A DNA stretch of 64,000 bases from Aeromonas rivuli (GCF_000820045.1 NZ_CDBJ01000055.1:62001-126000), one strand, 5' to 3'. Positions 1 to 12,650 are shown, counted from the first letter of the stretch. Translations and numbers: made by a program. Notes: a model not told the origin generated them from the letters alone.

Positions 1-409
1 CCACCTGGTCGCGCCAGGTATGGATCACCGCCTCTATCTCGGGCAGGGCCAGCTCGGGCAGGGTCTTGCCGTGATCCGGCGAGAAGCAGATGACCCGGCT
101 GGTGCCACGGGCCGCCTCCAGTTGCAGCAGCGGATCCTGGCCCTCCTGCGCAGCCGGGGTGTCCTGCATCAGGGCGGCAAAGTCGTTGGTGAAGACGAAG
201 GTGTCGCTGTAGTCGGGGTTCTTGTCGCCACTGACGCGGGTATTGCCGGCGCAGAGAAAACAGTCGGGATCATGGGCGTGGCCCGGCGCCTCGCTTATCT
301 TCTCAATCTGGCCCTGCCAGGGGCGCTTGGCCCTGTGGGGGGAGACCAGCACATACTGGCCGGTCAGGGGATTGAAGCGGCGGTGGGGGTGATCCAGGGG
401 ATCGAACAT
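1..409 (-). CDS. galT: Galactose-1-phosphate uridylyltransferase, N-terminal part (runs off the left edge)
   Basis: This enzyme of the cytoplasmic Leloir pathway exchanges galactose-1-phosphate and UDP-glucose. Reading the minus strand gives a start resembling E. coli Gal[19 protein letters not shown], then [14 protein letters not shown], followed by a CxxC-like DCFLCAG segment that fits the zinc site of the family. About 136 residues are present and the gene continues beyond base 1. Two ATG codons lie in tandem at 412 and 409. GAGGTG upstream sits almost on top of the first, so 409 is preferred. The gene lies 85 bases downstream of galE on the same strand, so a galE-galT operon is likely. 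Confidence 0.93.
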   Translation of the reverse strand, partial: MFDPLDHPHRRFNPLTGQYVLVSPHRAKRPWQGQIEKISEAPGHAHDPDCFLCAGNTRVSGDKNPDYSDTFVFTNDFAALMQDTPAAQEGQDPLLQLEAARGTSRVICFSPDHGKTLPELALPEIEAVIHTWRDQV

Positions 410-494
410 CATCACACCTCGTGACTGTCTGTCATGGAAAGGGAGGCTATGGCACCGGGCCGTAGCGAGCGGGTAGCGGCGGTCAGCAAGCGGC

Positions 495-1508
495 TCATTG
501 GTCATAACCCTGGGGGTTGAGGGATTGCCAGCGCCAGCTGTCGGCGCACATGGCCGGGAGATCCCGGGTGGCATGCCAGCCCAGCTCACGTTCGGCCTTG
601 GCGGGATCGGCCCAGCACTCGGCGATGTCTCCCGGGCGCCTTGGTTCCAAGGCGTAGGGAACAGGTCGGCCGCATGCCTGCTCGAATGCCTGAACCATTT
701 GCAATACGCTCTGGGGCTGGCCCGTTCCCAGGTTATAGGCATGAACGCCGGGGCGACTGACGCAGTGTTGCAGCGCCTTGACGTGGCCCTCTGCGAGATC
801 CATCACATGGATATAGTCGCGAACACCTGTGCCATCCAGGGTGGGGTAATCGTTACCAAATACCGATAATTGCGGGCGTCTGCCGATGGCCACCTGAGTC
901 AAAAAGGGCATGAGATTGTTGGGCATGCCCTGGGGATCCTCCCCCATGGTGCCGGATTCATGGGCACCAACCGGATTGAAATAACGCAGTTGCGTCATGC
1001 TCCACTGGGGTTCGGCGGCCTGCAGATCCTCGAGGATCTGCTCGATGATCAGCTTGGATCTGCCATAGGGGTTGGTGGCCGAGCGGGGGAACTCCTCGCG
1101 GATCGGCACGCTGGCCGGATCGCCATAGACAGTAGCCGAGGAGCTGAATACCAGGTTGTGCACCTGGGCCCGCGCCATGGCCTGTAGCAAATCCAAGGTA
1201 CCGGCGACATTGTTCTGGTAATAGGCCAGCGGGATCCGGGTCGATTCACCGACGGCCTTGAGCGCGGCAAAGTGGATGACGGCGCTAATCTCATGCTCGG
1301 TGAAGATGCGATCCAGCAGGGCGGAATCCCTGATATCCCCTTGATAAAAAACAGGCTTCTGACCAGAAATGGTGGCGATGCGATCCAGCACGGCCAGCTT
1401 GCTGTTGCAGAGATTATCCAGGATCAGCGGTGTGATACCCGCGGCCTGCAGTGCGAGGCAAGTGTGGCTGCCTATGTAGCCGCAACCGCCTGTGACCAAT
1501 ACCTTCAT
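495..1508 (-). CDS. galE: UDP-glucose 4-epimerase
   Basis: GalE interconverts UDP-galactose and UDP-glucose with bound NAD in the cytoplasm, completing the Leloir pathway. The 337-residue product has the usual length. It starts [17 protein letters not shown], the Rossmann GxxGxxG NAD-binding motif, and carries the short-chain dehydrogenase YxxxK catalytic motif in [12 protein letters not shown], preceded by the SSSATVYG serine/threonine segment. It is the first gene of the minus-strand galE-galT unit. A GalR/GalS-type operator lies 83 bases upstream of its start, so galactose control is likely. Confidence 0.97.
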   Translation of the reverse strand: MKVLVTGGCGYIGSHTCLALQAAGITPLILDNLCNSKLAVLDRIATISGQKPVFYQGDIRDSALLDRIFTEHEISAVIHFAALKAVGESTRIPLAYYQNNVAGTLDLLQAMARAQVHNLVFSSSATVYGDPASVPIREEFPRSATNPYGRSKLIIEQILEDLQAAEPQWSMTQLRYFNPVGAHESGTMGEDPQGMPNNLMPFLTQVAIGRRPQLSVFGNDYPTLDGTGVRDYIHVMDLAEGHVKALQHCVSRPGVHAYNLGTGQPQSVLQMVQAFEQACGRPVPYALEPRRPGDIAECWADPAKAERELGWHATRDLPAMCADSWRWQSLNPQGYDQ

Positions 1509-1590
1509 CCCTTGTCTCCGGTAAAGGGGGTGTGGATCAGGAGTCTAGCCGAGCCTCTGATGGCTAAACTGTGAGCGGGTTAACAATATT

Positions 1591-1606
1591 GTGTAAACGA
1601 TTACAC
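1591..1606. promoter_or_regulatory. GalR/GalS operator between galE and galS
   Basis: The 16 bases GTGTAAACGATTACAC match the known GalR/GalS consensus GTGNAANCGNTTNCAC at every defined position. The site lies between the divergent galE and galS genes and so could control both. It is the best of three such sites in the window. The match is seen directly; binding is inferred. Confidence 0.8.
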
Positions 1607-1712
1607 TCTTTTGTTTATAGCCGACTCGGGGGCAGTGCGCTTTTCCCCTGTTATCAAAGGGATTGCTGGTTATAATGACCCGGTCGCGGTCAGTGAAAAG
1701 AGTGAAAACAGC

Positions 1713-2717
1713 ATGAGCACCATCAAGGATGTCGCCCGTCTTGCCAATGTCTCGGTGGCAACGGTTTCACGGGTGATGAACAACTCTCCCAAGGCGAGTG
1801 CCACCTCGCGCGCCCTGGTCCAGCAGGCCATGGCGGAGCTGGGTTACACCCCCAACGCCAACGCGCGGGCCCTGGTCAGCCGTACCTGTGACACCATGGG
1901 GGTGGTGGTCAATGATGTGGCCGATCCCTTCTTCGGCGCCCTGATCAAGGGGGTGTCCGGGGTCGCCGTGGAGCGGGGCTTGCACCTGTTGATGGGTAAT
2001 GGTTTTCACAATGCGGAGCAGGAGCGGGGCGCCATCGAGCTGCTGATCGGCAAACGCTGTGAGGCCCTGGTGGTTCACAGCAAGGTGCTCAGTGACGAAG
2101 TGCTGATTGATTACGCCATGCGAGTACCAGGCATGGTATTGATTAATAGAGATATTCCCGCCTTGAAGGGGCGCTGTATCTCCCTCAACAACAGCTTGGG
2201 GGCCGCCACCGCCACGCGCCATCTGCTGGAGCTGGGTCATCGCCGTATTGGTTTCCTCGGTTCGGATCACGCCATCGAAGATGCCAGCTCCCGGTTGCAG
2301 GGCTATCGCGACGCCCTGAGCGATGCGGGGGTGGTGGCAGATGCCGAACTGGTGGAGTGTGGCACCCCCAATGAAGAGGGGGGAGAGCGCGCCATGCTCA
2401 ATCTGCTCGCCAAGGGGCTGAAGGTGACCGCTCTGGTGGCCTACAACGACGCCATGGCGGCCGGCGCCATCTCCGTGTTGGCCGATAACGGCTTCAAGGT
2501 GCCGGAGGAGGTGTCCGTGGTTGGCTTCGATGACATCATCTACGCCAGATACCTGAGACCCAAACTCTCTACCATGCGCTACCCCATCGAGCTCATGGCG
2601 GCCCAGGCGGCCAAGTTGGCGCTGCAGCTGGCCGCAGGTGAAGGTGAGGCGCAACAGAGCCGCATCTATACGCCGACCCTGATCAATCGTCACTCGGTCG
2701 CCCCCCTGCGCAGTTAA
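1713..2717 (+). CDS. galS: LacI-family galactose regulator, GalS/GalR type
   Basis: This is a DNA-binding repressor or isorepressor of galactose genes. The N-terminus MSTIKDVARLANVSVATVS is the LacI helix-turn-helix, followed by the RVMNNSPKAS hinge region and a periplasmic-binding-protein-like sugar domain. The stretch ANARALVSRTCDTMGVVV closely parallels E. coli GalS. The 334 residues fit the family. The start at 1713 is chosen because the family begins at this methionine; an in-frame upstream extension to 1611 has no family counterpart. GalR cannot be excluded by eye, but location beside mgl and lacZ favours a GalS-like role. Galactose operators precede galE/galS, lacZ and mglB, so it probably governs all of them and itself. 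Confidence 0.9.
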   Translation: MSTIKDVARLANVSVATVSRVMNNSPKASATSRALVQQAMAELGYTPNANARALVSRTCDTMGVVVNDVADPFFGALIKGVSGVAVERGLHLLMGNGFHNAEQERGAIELLIGKRCEALVVHSKVLSDEVLIDYAMRVPGMVLINRDIPALKGRCISLNNSLGAATATRHLLELGHRRIGFLGSDHAIEDASSRLQGYRDALSDAGVVADAELVECGTPNEEGGERAMLNLLAKGLKVTALVAYNDAMAAGAISVLADNGFKVPEEVSVVGFDDIIYARYLRPKLSTMRYPIELMAAQAAKLALQLAAGEGEAQQSRIYTPTLINRHSVAPLRS

Positions 2718-2740
2718 ATCCCCACCTTGGCCTCGTTTAG

Positions 2741-2775
2741 ACAGCAGACCCGCCTGATGGCGGGTCTGCTGTTTC
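2741..2775 (+). terminator. Rho-independent terminator of galS
   Basis: A perfect 14-base stem (ACAGCAGACCCGCC at 2741-2754, its complement at 2759-2772) with loop TGAT is followed by a short T run. Confidence 0.85.
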
Positions 2776-2914
2776 TGGCATATTCAGCGATGCCACCGTG
2801 GCAGGAGGTTGAGGGATCTGCGGCCAGCTCCCCCGATCGACGGGACAATGCGGGTTGCTCGCATGATGACTATTGTGACTCTCACCCCGCATTATTCTGG
2901 CCTTATCTATCGAA

Positions 2915-2930
2915 GTGTAATCGTTTACAT
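2915..2930. promoter_or_regulatory. GalR/GalS operator upstream of lacZ
   Basis: GTGTAATCGTTTACAT matches the GalR/GalS consensus except for the final base (T instead of C). It lies 81 bases before the lacZ start, which suggests lacZ belongs to the galactose regulon; no dedicated lacI is in this window. Confidence 0.72.
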
Positions 2931-2933
2931 CTT

Positions 2934-2949
2934 TGTGAGGCAGATCGCC
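2934..2949. promoter_or_regulatory. Possible CRP site upstream of lacZ
   Basis: TGTGAGGCAGATCGCC has the intact left CRP half TGTGA, a six-base spacer and 3 of 5 bases of the right half. It sits immediately after the GalR/GalS operator, a position where catabolite activation of lacZ would make sense. It is a moderate match only. Confidence 0.35.
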
Positions 2950-2995
2950 GTTTCCCCATAAAAACTTCACTACACTGCAGCTGTTTTCCGAATAA

Positions 2996-6073
<3,078 letters not shown>

Positions 6074-6153
6074 CTTCGGCGACAGAAGCTGACATTTACC
6101 CCAGTGACAGAAAGGTTCAAACAGGCCTCAAGTTAATATAACCATTTGTTTTA

Positions 6154-6169
6154 TATCAAACAAATCACA
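6154..6169. promoter_or_regulatory. Possible CRP site upstream of mglB
   Basis: TATCAAACAAATCACA contains the intact right CRP half TCACA and 3 of 5 bases of the left half, with the correct six-base spacer. It lies ten bases before a GalR/GalS operator, repeating the arrangement seen before lacZ in mirror order. Moderate match. Confidence 0.35.
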
Positions 6170-6179
6170 ATGTAACAGA

Positions 6180-6195
6180 GTGTAAACGTTTTCAT
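6180..6195. promoter_or_regulatory. GalR/GalS operator upstream of mglB
   Basis: GTGTAAACGTTTTCAT fits GTGNAANCGNTTNCAC except for the last base. It is 114 bases upstream of the mglB start and parallels the known GalS operator of the E. coli mgl operon. Confidence 0.7.
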
Positions 6196-6308
6196 TTTGT
6201 CGTCAGGATCACAGATTAAATGACAACAACCTGATTACATTAGACTTACACCAGCTCGATTGGTGTACAGCTTTCCTACAAAACAGATAGACACACCGGA
6301 GCATAACA

Positions 6309-7295
6309 ATGAGAAAAATCACGACAGTTGCCGCCCTGCTGATGGGACTGACGGCAGGCGCCACCGCCCACGCTGAAACCCGTATCGGGGTTACCGTCTA
6401 TAAGTACGACGATAACTTCATGGCAGTTGTTCGCAAGGCGATCGAGAAGGAAGCGGCGGCGACCCCGAGTGTGGAACTGCTGATGAATGACTCCCAGAAT
6501 GACCAGTCCAAGCAGAACGACCAGATCGACGTGCTGTTGGCCAAGGGCGTCAAGGCCCTGGCGATCAACCTGGTCGATCCGGCCGCAGCCCCTGTCGTGA
6601 TTGAGAAGGCCCGTGGCGAAGAGATCCCGGTTGTGTTCTACAACAAGGAACCGAGTGCCGCCGATCTGGCCAGCTATGACAAGGCCTACTACGTGGGCAC
6701 CGACTCCAAGGAGTCGGGCATCATCCAGGGTCAGCTGATCGCCAAACACTGGAAAGCTCACCCTGAGTGGGACTTGAACAAAGATGGCATCATCCAGTTC
6801 GTACTGCTCAAGGGCGAGCCGGGCCACCCGGATGCGGAAGCCCGTACCACCTACGTCATCAAGACCCTGAACGATGGCGGCCTCAAGACCGATCAACTGC
6901 ACATGGATACCGGTATGTGGGATACCGCCATGGCCAAAGACAAGATGGATGCCTGGATCTCCGGCCCCAACGCCAACAAGATTGAAGTCGTCATCGCCAA
7001 CAACGATGGCATGGCAATGGGCGCCGTCGAGTCGCTGAAGGCGCAAGGCAAGTCAGCGATTCCGGTATTCGGTGTCGATGCGCTGCCCGAGGCGCTGGCT
7101 ATGGTCAAGAGCGGTGCCATGGCAGGTACAGTGCTGAACGATGCGGCCAACCAGGCGAAGGCCACCTTCGATCTGACCAAGAATCTGGCGGAAGGCAAAC
7201 CGGCCGGGGAAGGTACCAAGTGGAACATCGTCGACAAGGTCGTCCGTGTTGCCTACGTGGGTGTAGATAAAGACAACCTGTCTCAATTCGAGTAA
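6309..7295 (+). CDS. mglB: Periplasmic D-galactose/D-glucose-binding protein
   Basis: MglB captures galactose or glucose in the periplasm and hands it to MglAC; in enteric bacteria it also presents sugar to a chemoreceptor. The 328-residue product begins with a signal peptide ([22 protein letters not shown]) and continues [15 protein letters not shown] like E. coli MglB. The EF-hand-like calcium loop DLNKDGIIQ is present. It is the first gene of mglBAC, with a GalR/GalS operator upstream and a strong hairpin just downstream that should leave mglB more abundant than mglAC. Confidence 0.97.
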   Translation: MRKITTVAALLMGLTAGATAHAETRIGVTVYKYDDNFMAVVRKAIEKEAAATPSVELLMNDSQNDQSKQNDQIDVLLAKGVKALAINLVDPAAAPVVIEKARGEEIPVVFYNKEPSAADLASYDKAYYVGTDSKESGIIQGQLIAKHWKAHPEWDLNKDGIIQFVLLKGEPGHPDAEARTTYVIKTLNDGGLKTDQLHMDTGMWDTAMAKDKMDAWISGPNANKIEVVIANNDGMAMGAVESLKAQGKSAIPVFGVDALPEALAMVKSGAMAGTVLNDAANQAKATFDLTKNLAEGKPAGEGTKWNIVDKVVRVAYVGVDKDNLSQFE

Positions 7296-7305
7296 TCCCC
7301 CCTCC

Positions 7306-7335
7306 AGGGCAAGGGAGATCCCCTTGCCCTTTTTT
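7306..7335 (+). terminator. Intrinsic terminator/attenuator between mglB and mglA
   Basis: AGGGCAAGGG at 7306-7315 pairs perfectly with CCCTTGCCCT at 7321-7330 around a five-base loop and is followed at once by a T run (7330-7335). It lies inside the operon, 12 bases before the mglA start. Partial termination or 3-prime-end protection of the mglB message would give high binding protein and low transporter. Confidence 0.85.
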
Positions 7336-7347
7336 CAACCAGATGTG

Positions 7348-8868
7348 ATGGCTGATATGACAACACAGCAACAATCAGAATGGCTGTTGGAGATGATTGA
7401 CGTCAGTAAGAGTTTTCCTGGCGTCAAGGCACTCGATAATGTCAATTTACGGGTCCGTCCTCATTCTGTGCATGCGTTGATGGGCGAGAACGGGGCAGGG
7501 AAATCCACGCTGCTCAAATGCCTGTTCGGCATCTATGAGAAAGATCAGGGCAAGATCTTCTTCAAGGGACAAGAGATCAACTTCACCTCCTCCAAAGAGG
7601 CGTTGGAGAATGGCGTTTCCATGGTGCATCAGGAGCTGAACCTGGTATTGCAACGCACCGTGATGGACAACATGTGGCTCGGCCGCTACCCCACCAATGG
7701 TTGGTTCGTCGATCACAACAAGATGTACCAGGACACCAAACACATTTTTGACGAGCTGGATATCGACATCGATCCCCGGGTCAAAGTGGGCACCCTGTCG
7801 GTGTCCCAGATGCAGATGATCGAGATCGCCAAGGCATTCTCCTACGATGCCAAGATCGTCATCATGGATGAGCCGACCTCCTCCCTGACCGAGAAAGAGG
7901 TCAACCACCTTTTCAAGATCATCAACAAGCTGAAAGAGAAGGGCTGCGGCATCGTCTACATCTCCCACAAGATGGAGGAGATCTTCCAGCTATGTGACGA
8001 GATCACCATATTGCGGGATGGCCAATGGGTGGCGACTCAACCGCTCAAGGGCATGACCATGGATCAGATCATCGGCATGATGGTTGGCCGTGAATTGACC
8101 CAGCGCTTCCCGGAAAAAACCAACCAGCCGAAAGAGGTGATCCTCGAGGTCGAGCACCTGACGGCCAAGAACCAACCCTCCATTCAGGACGTGACCTTCA
8201 ACCTGCACAAGGGCGAGATCCTCGGTATCGCCGGGCTGGTGGGGGCCAAGCGCACCGACATCGTCGAGACCCTGTTCGGGATCCGCGACCACAGCGAAGG
8301 GGTCATCAAGCTTCATGGCAAGCAAGTGGCGAACCATACGGCCCACGAGGCCATCTTGAACGGTTTCGCCCTGGTGACGGAGGAGCGCCGCTCCACCGGT
8401 ATCTATTCGCGCCTCGATATCGCCTTCAACTCCCTGATCGCCAACATGGACAGCTACAAGGGCTCCATGGGGCTGCTCAGCAACAAAAAGATGAAGAGCG
8501 ACACCCAGTGGGTCATCGACTCCATGCGGGTCAAGACCCCGACCCAACAGACGCAGATCGGCTCCCTGTCCGGCGGCAACCAGCAGAAGGTCATCATCGG
8601 CCGCTGGCTGCTGACTCAGCCGGAAATTCTGATGCTGGATGAGCCGACTCGCGGCATTGATGTGGGCGCCAAGTTCGAGATCTACCAACTCATCCTGGAG
8701 CTGGCCAAGAAGGACAAGGGCATCATCATCATCTCCTCAGAGATGCCTGAGCTGCTGGGGATCACAGACCGCATCATGGTCATGAGCAATGGCCGGGTCG
8801 CCGGGATCGTCAATACCAAAGAGACTGACCAGAGCGAGATATTGCGCCTGGCCTCTCTGTACCTCTAG
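7348..8868 (+). CDS. mglA: Galactose/methyl-galactoside ABC transporter ATP-binding protein
   Basis: MglA is the double ATPase of the Mgl importer on the cytoplasmic face of the inner membrane. It has two ABC domains: the first with Walker [10 protein letters not shown] and signature-like [14 protein letters not shown], the second with the degenerate GLVGAKRTD in place of Walker A and [14 protein letters not shown], as is usual for sugar ABC ATPases of this class. Starting at the ATG at 7348 gives 506 residues, the same length as E. coli MglA. A second ATG at 7357 and an upstream TTG inside the terminator stem are less likely. Confidence 0.96.
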   Translation: MADMTTQQQSEWLLEMIDVSKSFPGVKALDNVNLRVRPHSVHALMGENGAGKSTLLKCLFGIYEKDQGKIFFKGQEINFTSSKEALENGVSMVHQELNLVLQRTVMDNMWLGRYPTNGWFVDHNKMYQDTKHIFDELDIDIDPRVKVGTLSVSQMQMIEIAKAFSYDAKIVIMDEPTSSLTEKEVNHLFKIINKLKEKGCGIVYISHKMEEIFQLCDEITILRDGQWVATQPLKGMTMDQIIGMMVGRELTQRFPEKTNQPKEVILEVEHLTAKNQPSIQDVTFNLHKGEILGIAGLVGAKRTDIVETLFGIRDHSEGVIKLHGKQVANHTAHEAILNGFALVTEERRSTGIYSRLDIAFNSLIANMDSYKGSMGLLSNKKMKSDTQWVIDSMRVKTPTQQTQIGSLSGGNQQKVIIGRWLLTQPEILMLDEPTRGIDVGAKFEIYQLILELAKKDKGIIIISSEMPELLGITDRIMVMSNGRVAGIVNTKETDQSEILRLASLYL

Positions 8869-8884
8869 AGACAGGAAGATATTT

Positions 8885-9895
8885 ATGGAGTCGGCTAAAA
8901 ATTTCAATCTGATGCAGGCGCTCAAAGAGAACGCCATCTACCTGGTGCTGCTGGTGCTGCTCATGATCATCGTGATCCAGGAGCCATCCTTCCTGAGCCT
9001 CACCAACCTCAGCAACATCCTGACCCAGTCTTCGGTGCGGGTCATCATAGCGCTGGGTGTGGCAGGTATCATCATCACCCAGGGCACCGATTTGTCGGCG
9101 GGTCGTCAAGTTGGCCTGGCGGCGCTGATCGCCGCCACCATGCTGCAGTCGCTGACCAACGTCAACAAGGTGTTCCCCGCCCTGGGGGAGGTGCCCATTC
9201 CCATGGTGATCCTGCTGGTCTGTGCCGTGGGTGCGCTGATAGGTCTCGTCAATGGCCTGATCGTGGCCTACCTGAACGTGACGCCCTTCATCACCACCCT
9301 GGGCACCATGATCATCGTCTACGGCATCAACTCGCTGTACTTCGATTCCGTGGGCGCCTCTCCGGTGGCGGGCTTTGACCCCCGCTTCTCCAGTTTCGCC
9401 CAGGGGTTCATCAGGATAGGTAGCTTCAAGCTCTCCTATCTCACCTTCTATGCAGCCATCGCCAGCGTCTTCGTCTGGGTGTTGTGGAACAAGACCCGCT
9501 TTGGCAAAAACATCTTCGCCATCGGCGGCAACCCTGAAGCCGCCAAGGTGTCCGGCGTCAACGTGGCCGTCAACCTGGTGATGATCTATGCCCTGGCCGG
9601 TGTCTTCTACGCCTTCGGCGGCATGCTGGAAGCGGGGCGGGTCGGCAGCGCCACCAACAACCTCGGCTTCATGTATGAGCTCGATGCCATCGCGGCCTGC
9701 GTGGTGGGCGGGGTGTCGTTTGCCGGTGGTGTGGGCACGGTTGCCGGGGTGATCACCGGGGTGCTCATCTTTACCCTGATCAACTACGGCCTGACCTATA
9801 TCGGCGTCAGTCCTTATTGGCAGTTCATCATCAAGGGCGGCATCATCATCTTGGCGGTGGCGTTGGATTCGATGAAATACGCCAAGAAGAAGTAA
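8885..9895 (+). CDS. mglC: Galactose/methyl-galactoside ABC transporter permease
   Basis: MglC forms the membrane channel of the Mgl importer. The 336 residues equal E. coli MglC in length, and segments such as NLSNILTQSSVRVIIALG and ITQGTDLSAGRQVGLAAL are nearly those of the family. About eight to ten hydrophobic helices are visible. The start at 8885 follows AGGAAG with a workable spacing; it lies 16 bases after the mglA stop. The operon ends at a hairpin at 9911. Confidence 0.96.
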   Translation: MESAKNFNLMQALKENAIYLVLLVLLMIIVIQEPSFLSLTNLSNILTQSSVRVIIALGVAGIIITQGTDLSAGRQVGLAALIAATMLQSLTNVNKVFPALGEVPIPMVILLVCAVGALIGLVNGLIVAYLNVTPFITTLGTMIIVYGINSLYFDSVGASPVAGFDPRFSSFAQGFIRIGSFKLSYLTFYAAIASVFVWVLWNKTRFGKNIFAIGGNPEAAKVSGVNVAVNLVMIYALAGVFYAFGGMLEAGRVGSATNNLGFMYELDAIAACVVGGVSFAGGVGTVAGVITGVLIFTLINYGLTYIGVSPYWQFIIKGGIIILAVALDSMKYAKKK

Positions 9896-9910
9896 GCAGA
9901 TTGGCAGCTA

Positions 9911-9941
9911 GAAAACGCAGGTTCGCCCTGCGTTTTCTTTT
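9911..9941 (+). terminator. Terminator of mglBAC
   Basis: GAAAACGCAGG at 9911-9921 pairs perfectly with 9927-9937 around loop TTCGC and is followed by TTTT. The next base begins the GGAGG Shine-Dalgarno of the downstream chemoreceptor. Confidence 0.85.
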
Positions 9942-9950
9942 GGAGGTACC

Positions 9951-11684
9951 ATGGCTTTTAAGATCAAGATATATGCGCTCCTGCTTCTGGCCATTTTGAT
10001 CACGGTCGCCACCTCCTGGGTGAGCGTCAATCACTTCATCAGCGGTTACATCCGTGACCAGGCAAGCCACAACATCGATGAGCAGATCACCCTGGTCAAA
10101 GAGAAGCTGGCGGGGGACATCAATCAGAAGATAGTGCTGGCGGCCAACCTCAACTTCGGGGTGACCAACGTCAAGAAGACCCTGGAGGAGACGGGGTTCC
10201 TCAACATCGTCAAGGTGATTGGGGACATGGCCTTCGACACCAACGGCGTCATCAAGGAGCCGGCCCGGGTCGAGGCGCTGCGCCAGCTGATCCCCCAGGC
10301 CCGCAATCAGATCCAGGTAAGCGGTTTGCAACAGATAGAGGGCAAGCCTGCCATCTCCATCCTGGTGCCGCGCGGTGATGATTCTGCCTACATCTATTAC
10401 CTCGACATGAGTGAGTTCAGCGCCCTGCTGCAGAAGATGAGTGGCGAAGGACGTCACTTCGAACTGGCCGATAGCCAGGGGCAGCTGCTCTATAGCGACA
10501 AACCGGATGGCGAGTCCTTCCCCAAGCTGCATGAGCTGGACATTCGCGGTCAGCCATGGCGACTGACCGGCTTCGTCGACCAGACCTACATCCGGGCCAT
10601 GACCCAGGCCATCAACGGCAAGATCACCCTGGCTCTGCTGGGGGTGGCTCTGGTGGTGATGGTGCTGGCCATGGTGGCGTTCAACCTGGCTTATAGACCT
10701 ATTTTGTCCTTGAAGGGATTGGTGCTGGCCCTCTCCGAGGGGAATGGGGATCTGACCCGGCGTTTACAGGTGACAAGCCATGATGATCTCGGCCAGATCT
10801 CGGCGGGCATCAATCGCTTCATCGCCCAGCTGCAGGAGATGATGCAGGAGGTGAGCCAGGCCAGCGGTCAGTTGCATAGCGAGATAGGGGGACTGACCGG
10901 GCAAACCCAGGCAGCTCAACGGCTGCTGGCAACCCATGTCAGCGAGACGGAACAGGTCGTCACGGCAGTCAACGAGATGAGCGCCACCGCCGTCTCAGTC
11001 TCCCGTAGCGCCGCCGATACTGCCACGCTCACTCGCCAGAGCGAACAGCTTGCCAATGCCTCACGGGCGGTGGTGGATGACGCCATGCGCAGCGTCATGG
11101 CCCTGGTGGACGAGGTGGAAGCGACTTCGGGTTCGGTACAAGCCATGCAGCAAGAGGTGCAGCAGATTGGCTCTGTCTTGGGCGTCATCGGCAGCATTGC
11201 CGAGCAGACGAATTTATTGGCGCTCAATGCCGCCATTGAAGCGGCGCGTGCCGGCGAGCAGGGGCGGGGATTTGCGGTGGTGGCCGATGAGGTTCGCTCC
11301 CTGGCGGCACGCACTCAACAGAGCACGGCAGAGATACAGGCCATGCTGACCCGTTTGCAGCGCGGCAGCAGTGGGGTGGTTGAGGCCATGTCCATGACAA
11401 GGCAACGCTGCCAGAGCGCCGCCGAGAACACGACACGGGTCAATGAATCTCTGGATACGATGATGGGCGAGGTGGTGGAGATCAATGGCCTCATCACTCA
11501 TATCGCCACTGCCGCTGAGCAGCAGAGTGCCGTCGCTGAGGAGATCAATCGCAACATGAGTGCCATCGCCGAGGTGATCCGCCAACTGAAGGGTAATGGT
11601 GAGGCGACGGTGGCAAGCTCGGGGGCCATGAAGCAGACTTATGACCGGCTGGGCCGGATAGTGGCGCACTTTCGTCTGGCGTAG
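9951..11684 (+). CDS. Methyl-accepting chemotaxis protein next to mglBAC
   Basis: This is an inner-membrane chemoreceptor that signals to CheA/CheW. In order, it has a first membrane helix (about residues 6-28), a periplasmic sensor of roughly 190 residues that looks like a single Cache-type domain, a second helix (about 224-246), a HAMP region, and a cytoplasmic coiled-coil signalling domain with the conserved hairpin tip around [20 protein letters not shown]. The 577-residue chain ends [10 protein letters not shown], so the C-terminal CheR-docking pentapeptide of major enteric receptors is absent. The start follows GGAGG by four bases. Position directly after mglBAC suggests, but does not prove, a role in galactose sensing through MglB. 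Confidence 0.9.
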   Translation: MAFKIKIYALLLLAILITVATSWVSVNHFISGYIRDQASHNIDEQITLVKEKLAGDINQKIVLAANLNFGVTNVKKTLEETGFLNIVKVIGDMAFDTNGVIKEPARVEALRQLIPQARNQIQVSGLQQIEGKPAISILVPRGDDSAYIYYLDMSEFSALLQKMSGEGRHFELADSQGQLLYSDKPDGESFPKLHELDIRGQPWRLTGFVDQTYIRAMTQAINGKITLALLGVALVVMVLAMVAFNLAYRPILSLKGLVLALSEGNGDLTRRLQVTSHDDLGQISAGINRFIAQLQEMMQEVSQASGQLHSEIGGLTGQTQAAQRLLATHVSETEQVVTAVNEMSATAVSVSRSAADTATLTRQSEQLANASRAVVDDAMRSVMALVDEVEATSGSVQAMQQEVQQIGSVLGVIGSIAEQTNLLALNAAIEAARAGEQGRGFAVVADEVRSLAARTQQSTAEIQAMLTRLQRGSSGVVEAMSMTRQRCQSAAENTTRVNESLDTMMGEVVEINGLITHIATAAEQQSAVAEEINRNMSAIAEVIRQLKGNGEATVASSGAMKQTYDRLGRIVAHFRLA

Positions 11685-11735
11685 CCAGAGGGGAGATAAG
11701 CAGAAGAGTGAGTAGGCATCACGGAGTGATGAGCG

Positions 11736-11756
11736 GGGTGGCGAAAGCCGCCCTTT
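11736..11756 (+). terminator. Probable terminator of the chemoreceptor gene
   Basis: GGGTGGC and GCCGCCC form a seven-pair stem (one G-T pair) with a GAAA tetraloop, followed by TTT. It lies 50 bases after the stop codon at 11684. Confidence 0.6.
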
Positions 11757-11789
11757 ACTATTGATGCGGGGAGCTTATGGCAAAAATCC

Positions 11790-12064
11790 AAAAAAGATGG
11801 GGGCGACTTGCGTCGCCCCCGATAGTCTTATCGTTCATATCCGTGAACGAAGTTGCTCCCTGCAATCCCTGACTATACCTCTTCCTTTAGGTTTCCCCTT
11901 CCCAATCCTTTGGGGTGTCCTTTAGCCATCATGGCCTGACGAGTCATCCATTCCCGTCGCACTTTCTCCATCCTGGGAGGTGTCCTTTACCACATCCTGT
12001 GGTGAGTCCATTTGCCCAACCCTGGCAGCCAATCTTCCTGATTGACTTCAACTGCGTCCGTGCA
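11790..12064 (-). ncRNA. csrB: CsrB-family regulatory RNA that sequesters CsrA
   Basis: CsrB-type RNAs bind many copies of the translational regulator CsrA through GGA motifs in hairpin loops. On the minus strand this stretch contains about 17 GGA motifs in 275 bases, many in short hairpins such as CACAGGATGTG. Two pieces match E. coli CsrB almost exactly: AAAGGACACCTCCCAGGATG (one extra C) and GCAGGGAGCAAC. The RNA ends in a perfect nine-pair terminator (11799-11807 with 11812-11820, loop GCAA on the RNA) followed by a U run at 11795-11790. A promoter lies just upstream. No protein reading frame is convincing here. The 5-prime end is estimated to within a few bases. It could be called CsrC by length, but sequence is nearer CsrB. 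Confidence 0.9.
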
Positions 12065-12070
12065 GGAGTA

Positions 12071-12098
12071 ACTATAAGGATTTTCGACTGGCTCACAA
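12071..12098 (-). promoter_or_regulatory. Sigma-70 promoter of csrB
   Basis: On the minus strand TTGTGA (12098-12093) and TATAGT (12076-12071) are separated by 16 bases. Transcription would start near 12064, just before the first GGA motif. Confidence 0.65.
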
Positions 12099-12148
12099 CG
12101 TCATCTTGAAAAACGTTTTGGCCGCTCGCCTTGTCATTCATGTGTCGC

Positions 12149-12166
12149 TGTATTTTTTTTATTACA
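12149..12166. promoter_or_regulatory. Possible UvrY/GacA-type site upstream of csrB
   Basis: The plus strand reads TGTATTTTTTTTATTACA, an 18-base imperfect palindrome that keeps the outer bases of the known TGTAAG-N6-CTTACA response-regulator box. It lies about 85 bases upstream of the predicted csrB start. BarA/UvrY control of csrB is established in relatives; the match here is weak. Confidence 0.3.
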
Positions 12167-12620
12167 AATCAATTTATTACAATTTATTTGTGCTGTTTAT
12201 AAGATCTATCAATCCGATTATACCTGCCCAGAGATGGGCGTATTGCTCACGCATTAAATGGCGAATATCTCACAACTGTTTCAAGCCAGTCTCAGTCGGG
12301 CTCACTCGAATGGATTAAGCCACAGGATCTGCATCTGTTGGTGCGGGTGATGACGTCGGGAGCAGCTGCCATGGCGGCATGGGTTGTGGGGCTTGGTGCC
12401 CGGATTCTTGTTCAGGATACCGGGGTGAACCGCCAGGCAAGTTTCAGCAAGGTGCCTCTCAAGACGGGGAAGGCGAGCGATGCAGCCCGTGCCATGCCGG
12501 TCACCATGGCGACAGGAGGCGAGGGGTAGCCGTCGGGGGACGCAGGGCGCTCTGGCAGCGAGCGAATGGCAGGGCAGCCAGCGTAACGATCGGATATGGC
12601 TATTGGGGGATGGGGAGAAG
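12167..12620. other. Intergenic stretch with no recognised gene
   Basis: The left part is AT-rich and the right part GC-rich. Open frames exist on both strands in the GC-rich half but none has a convincing start, ribosome-binding site or known family. I see no RNA gene or repeat in it. Confidence 0.4.
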
Positions 12621-12650
12621 ATGCAAGGGAAGGCTCGCCTTCCCTTGCAT
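12621..12650. terminator. Perfect hairpin after the small secreted-protein gene
   Basis: ATGCAAGGGAAGG at 12621-12633 pairs perfectly with 12638-12650 around CTCG. It lies 11 bases beyond the stop of the minus-strand small gene. The T tract on that side is poor (CTTCTCC), so termination is inferred from the position. Confidence 0.55.

Noticed and set aside
2874-2889. TGTGA-led CRP-like site in front of the lacZ operator
   Set aside because: Only the left half is present; the right half (CCCCG) does not fit. The site at 2934 is better.
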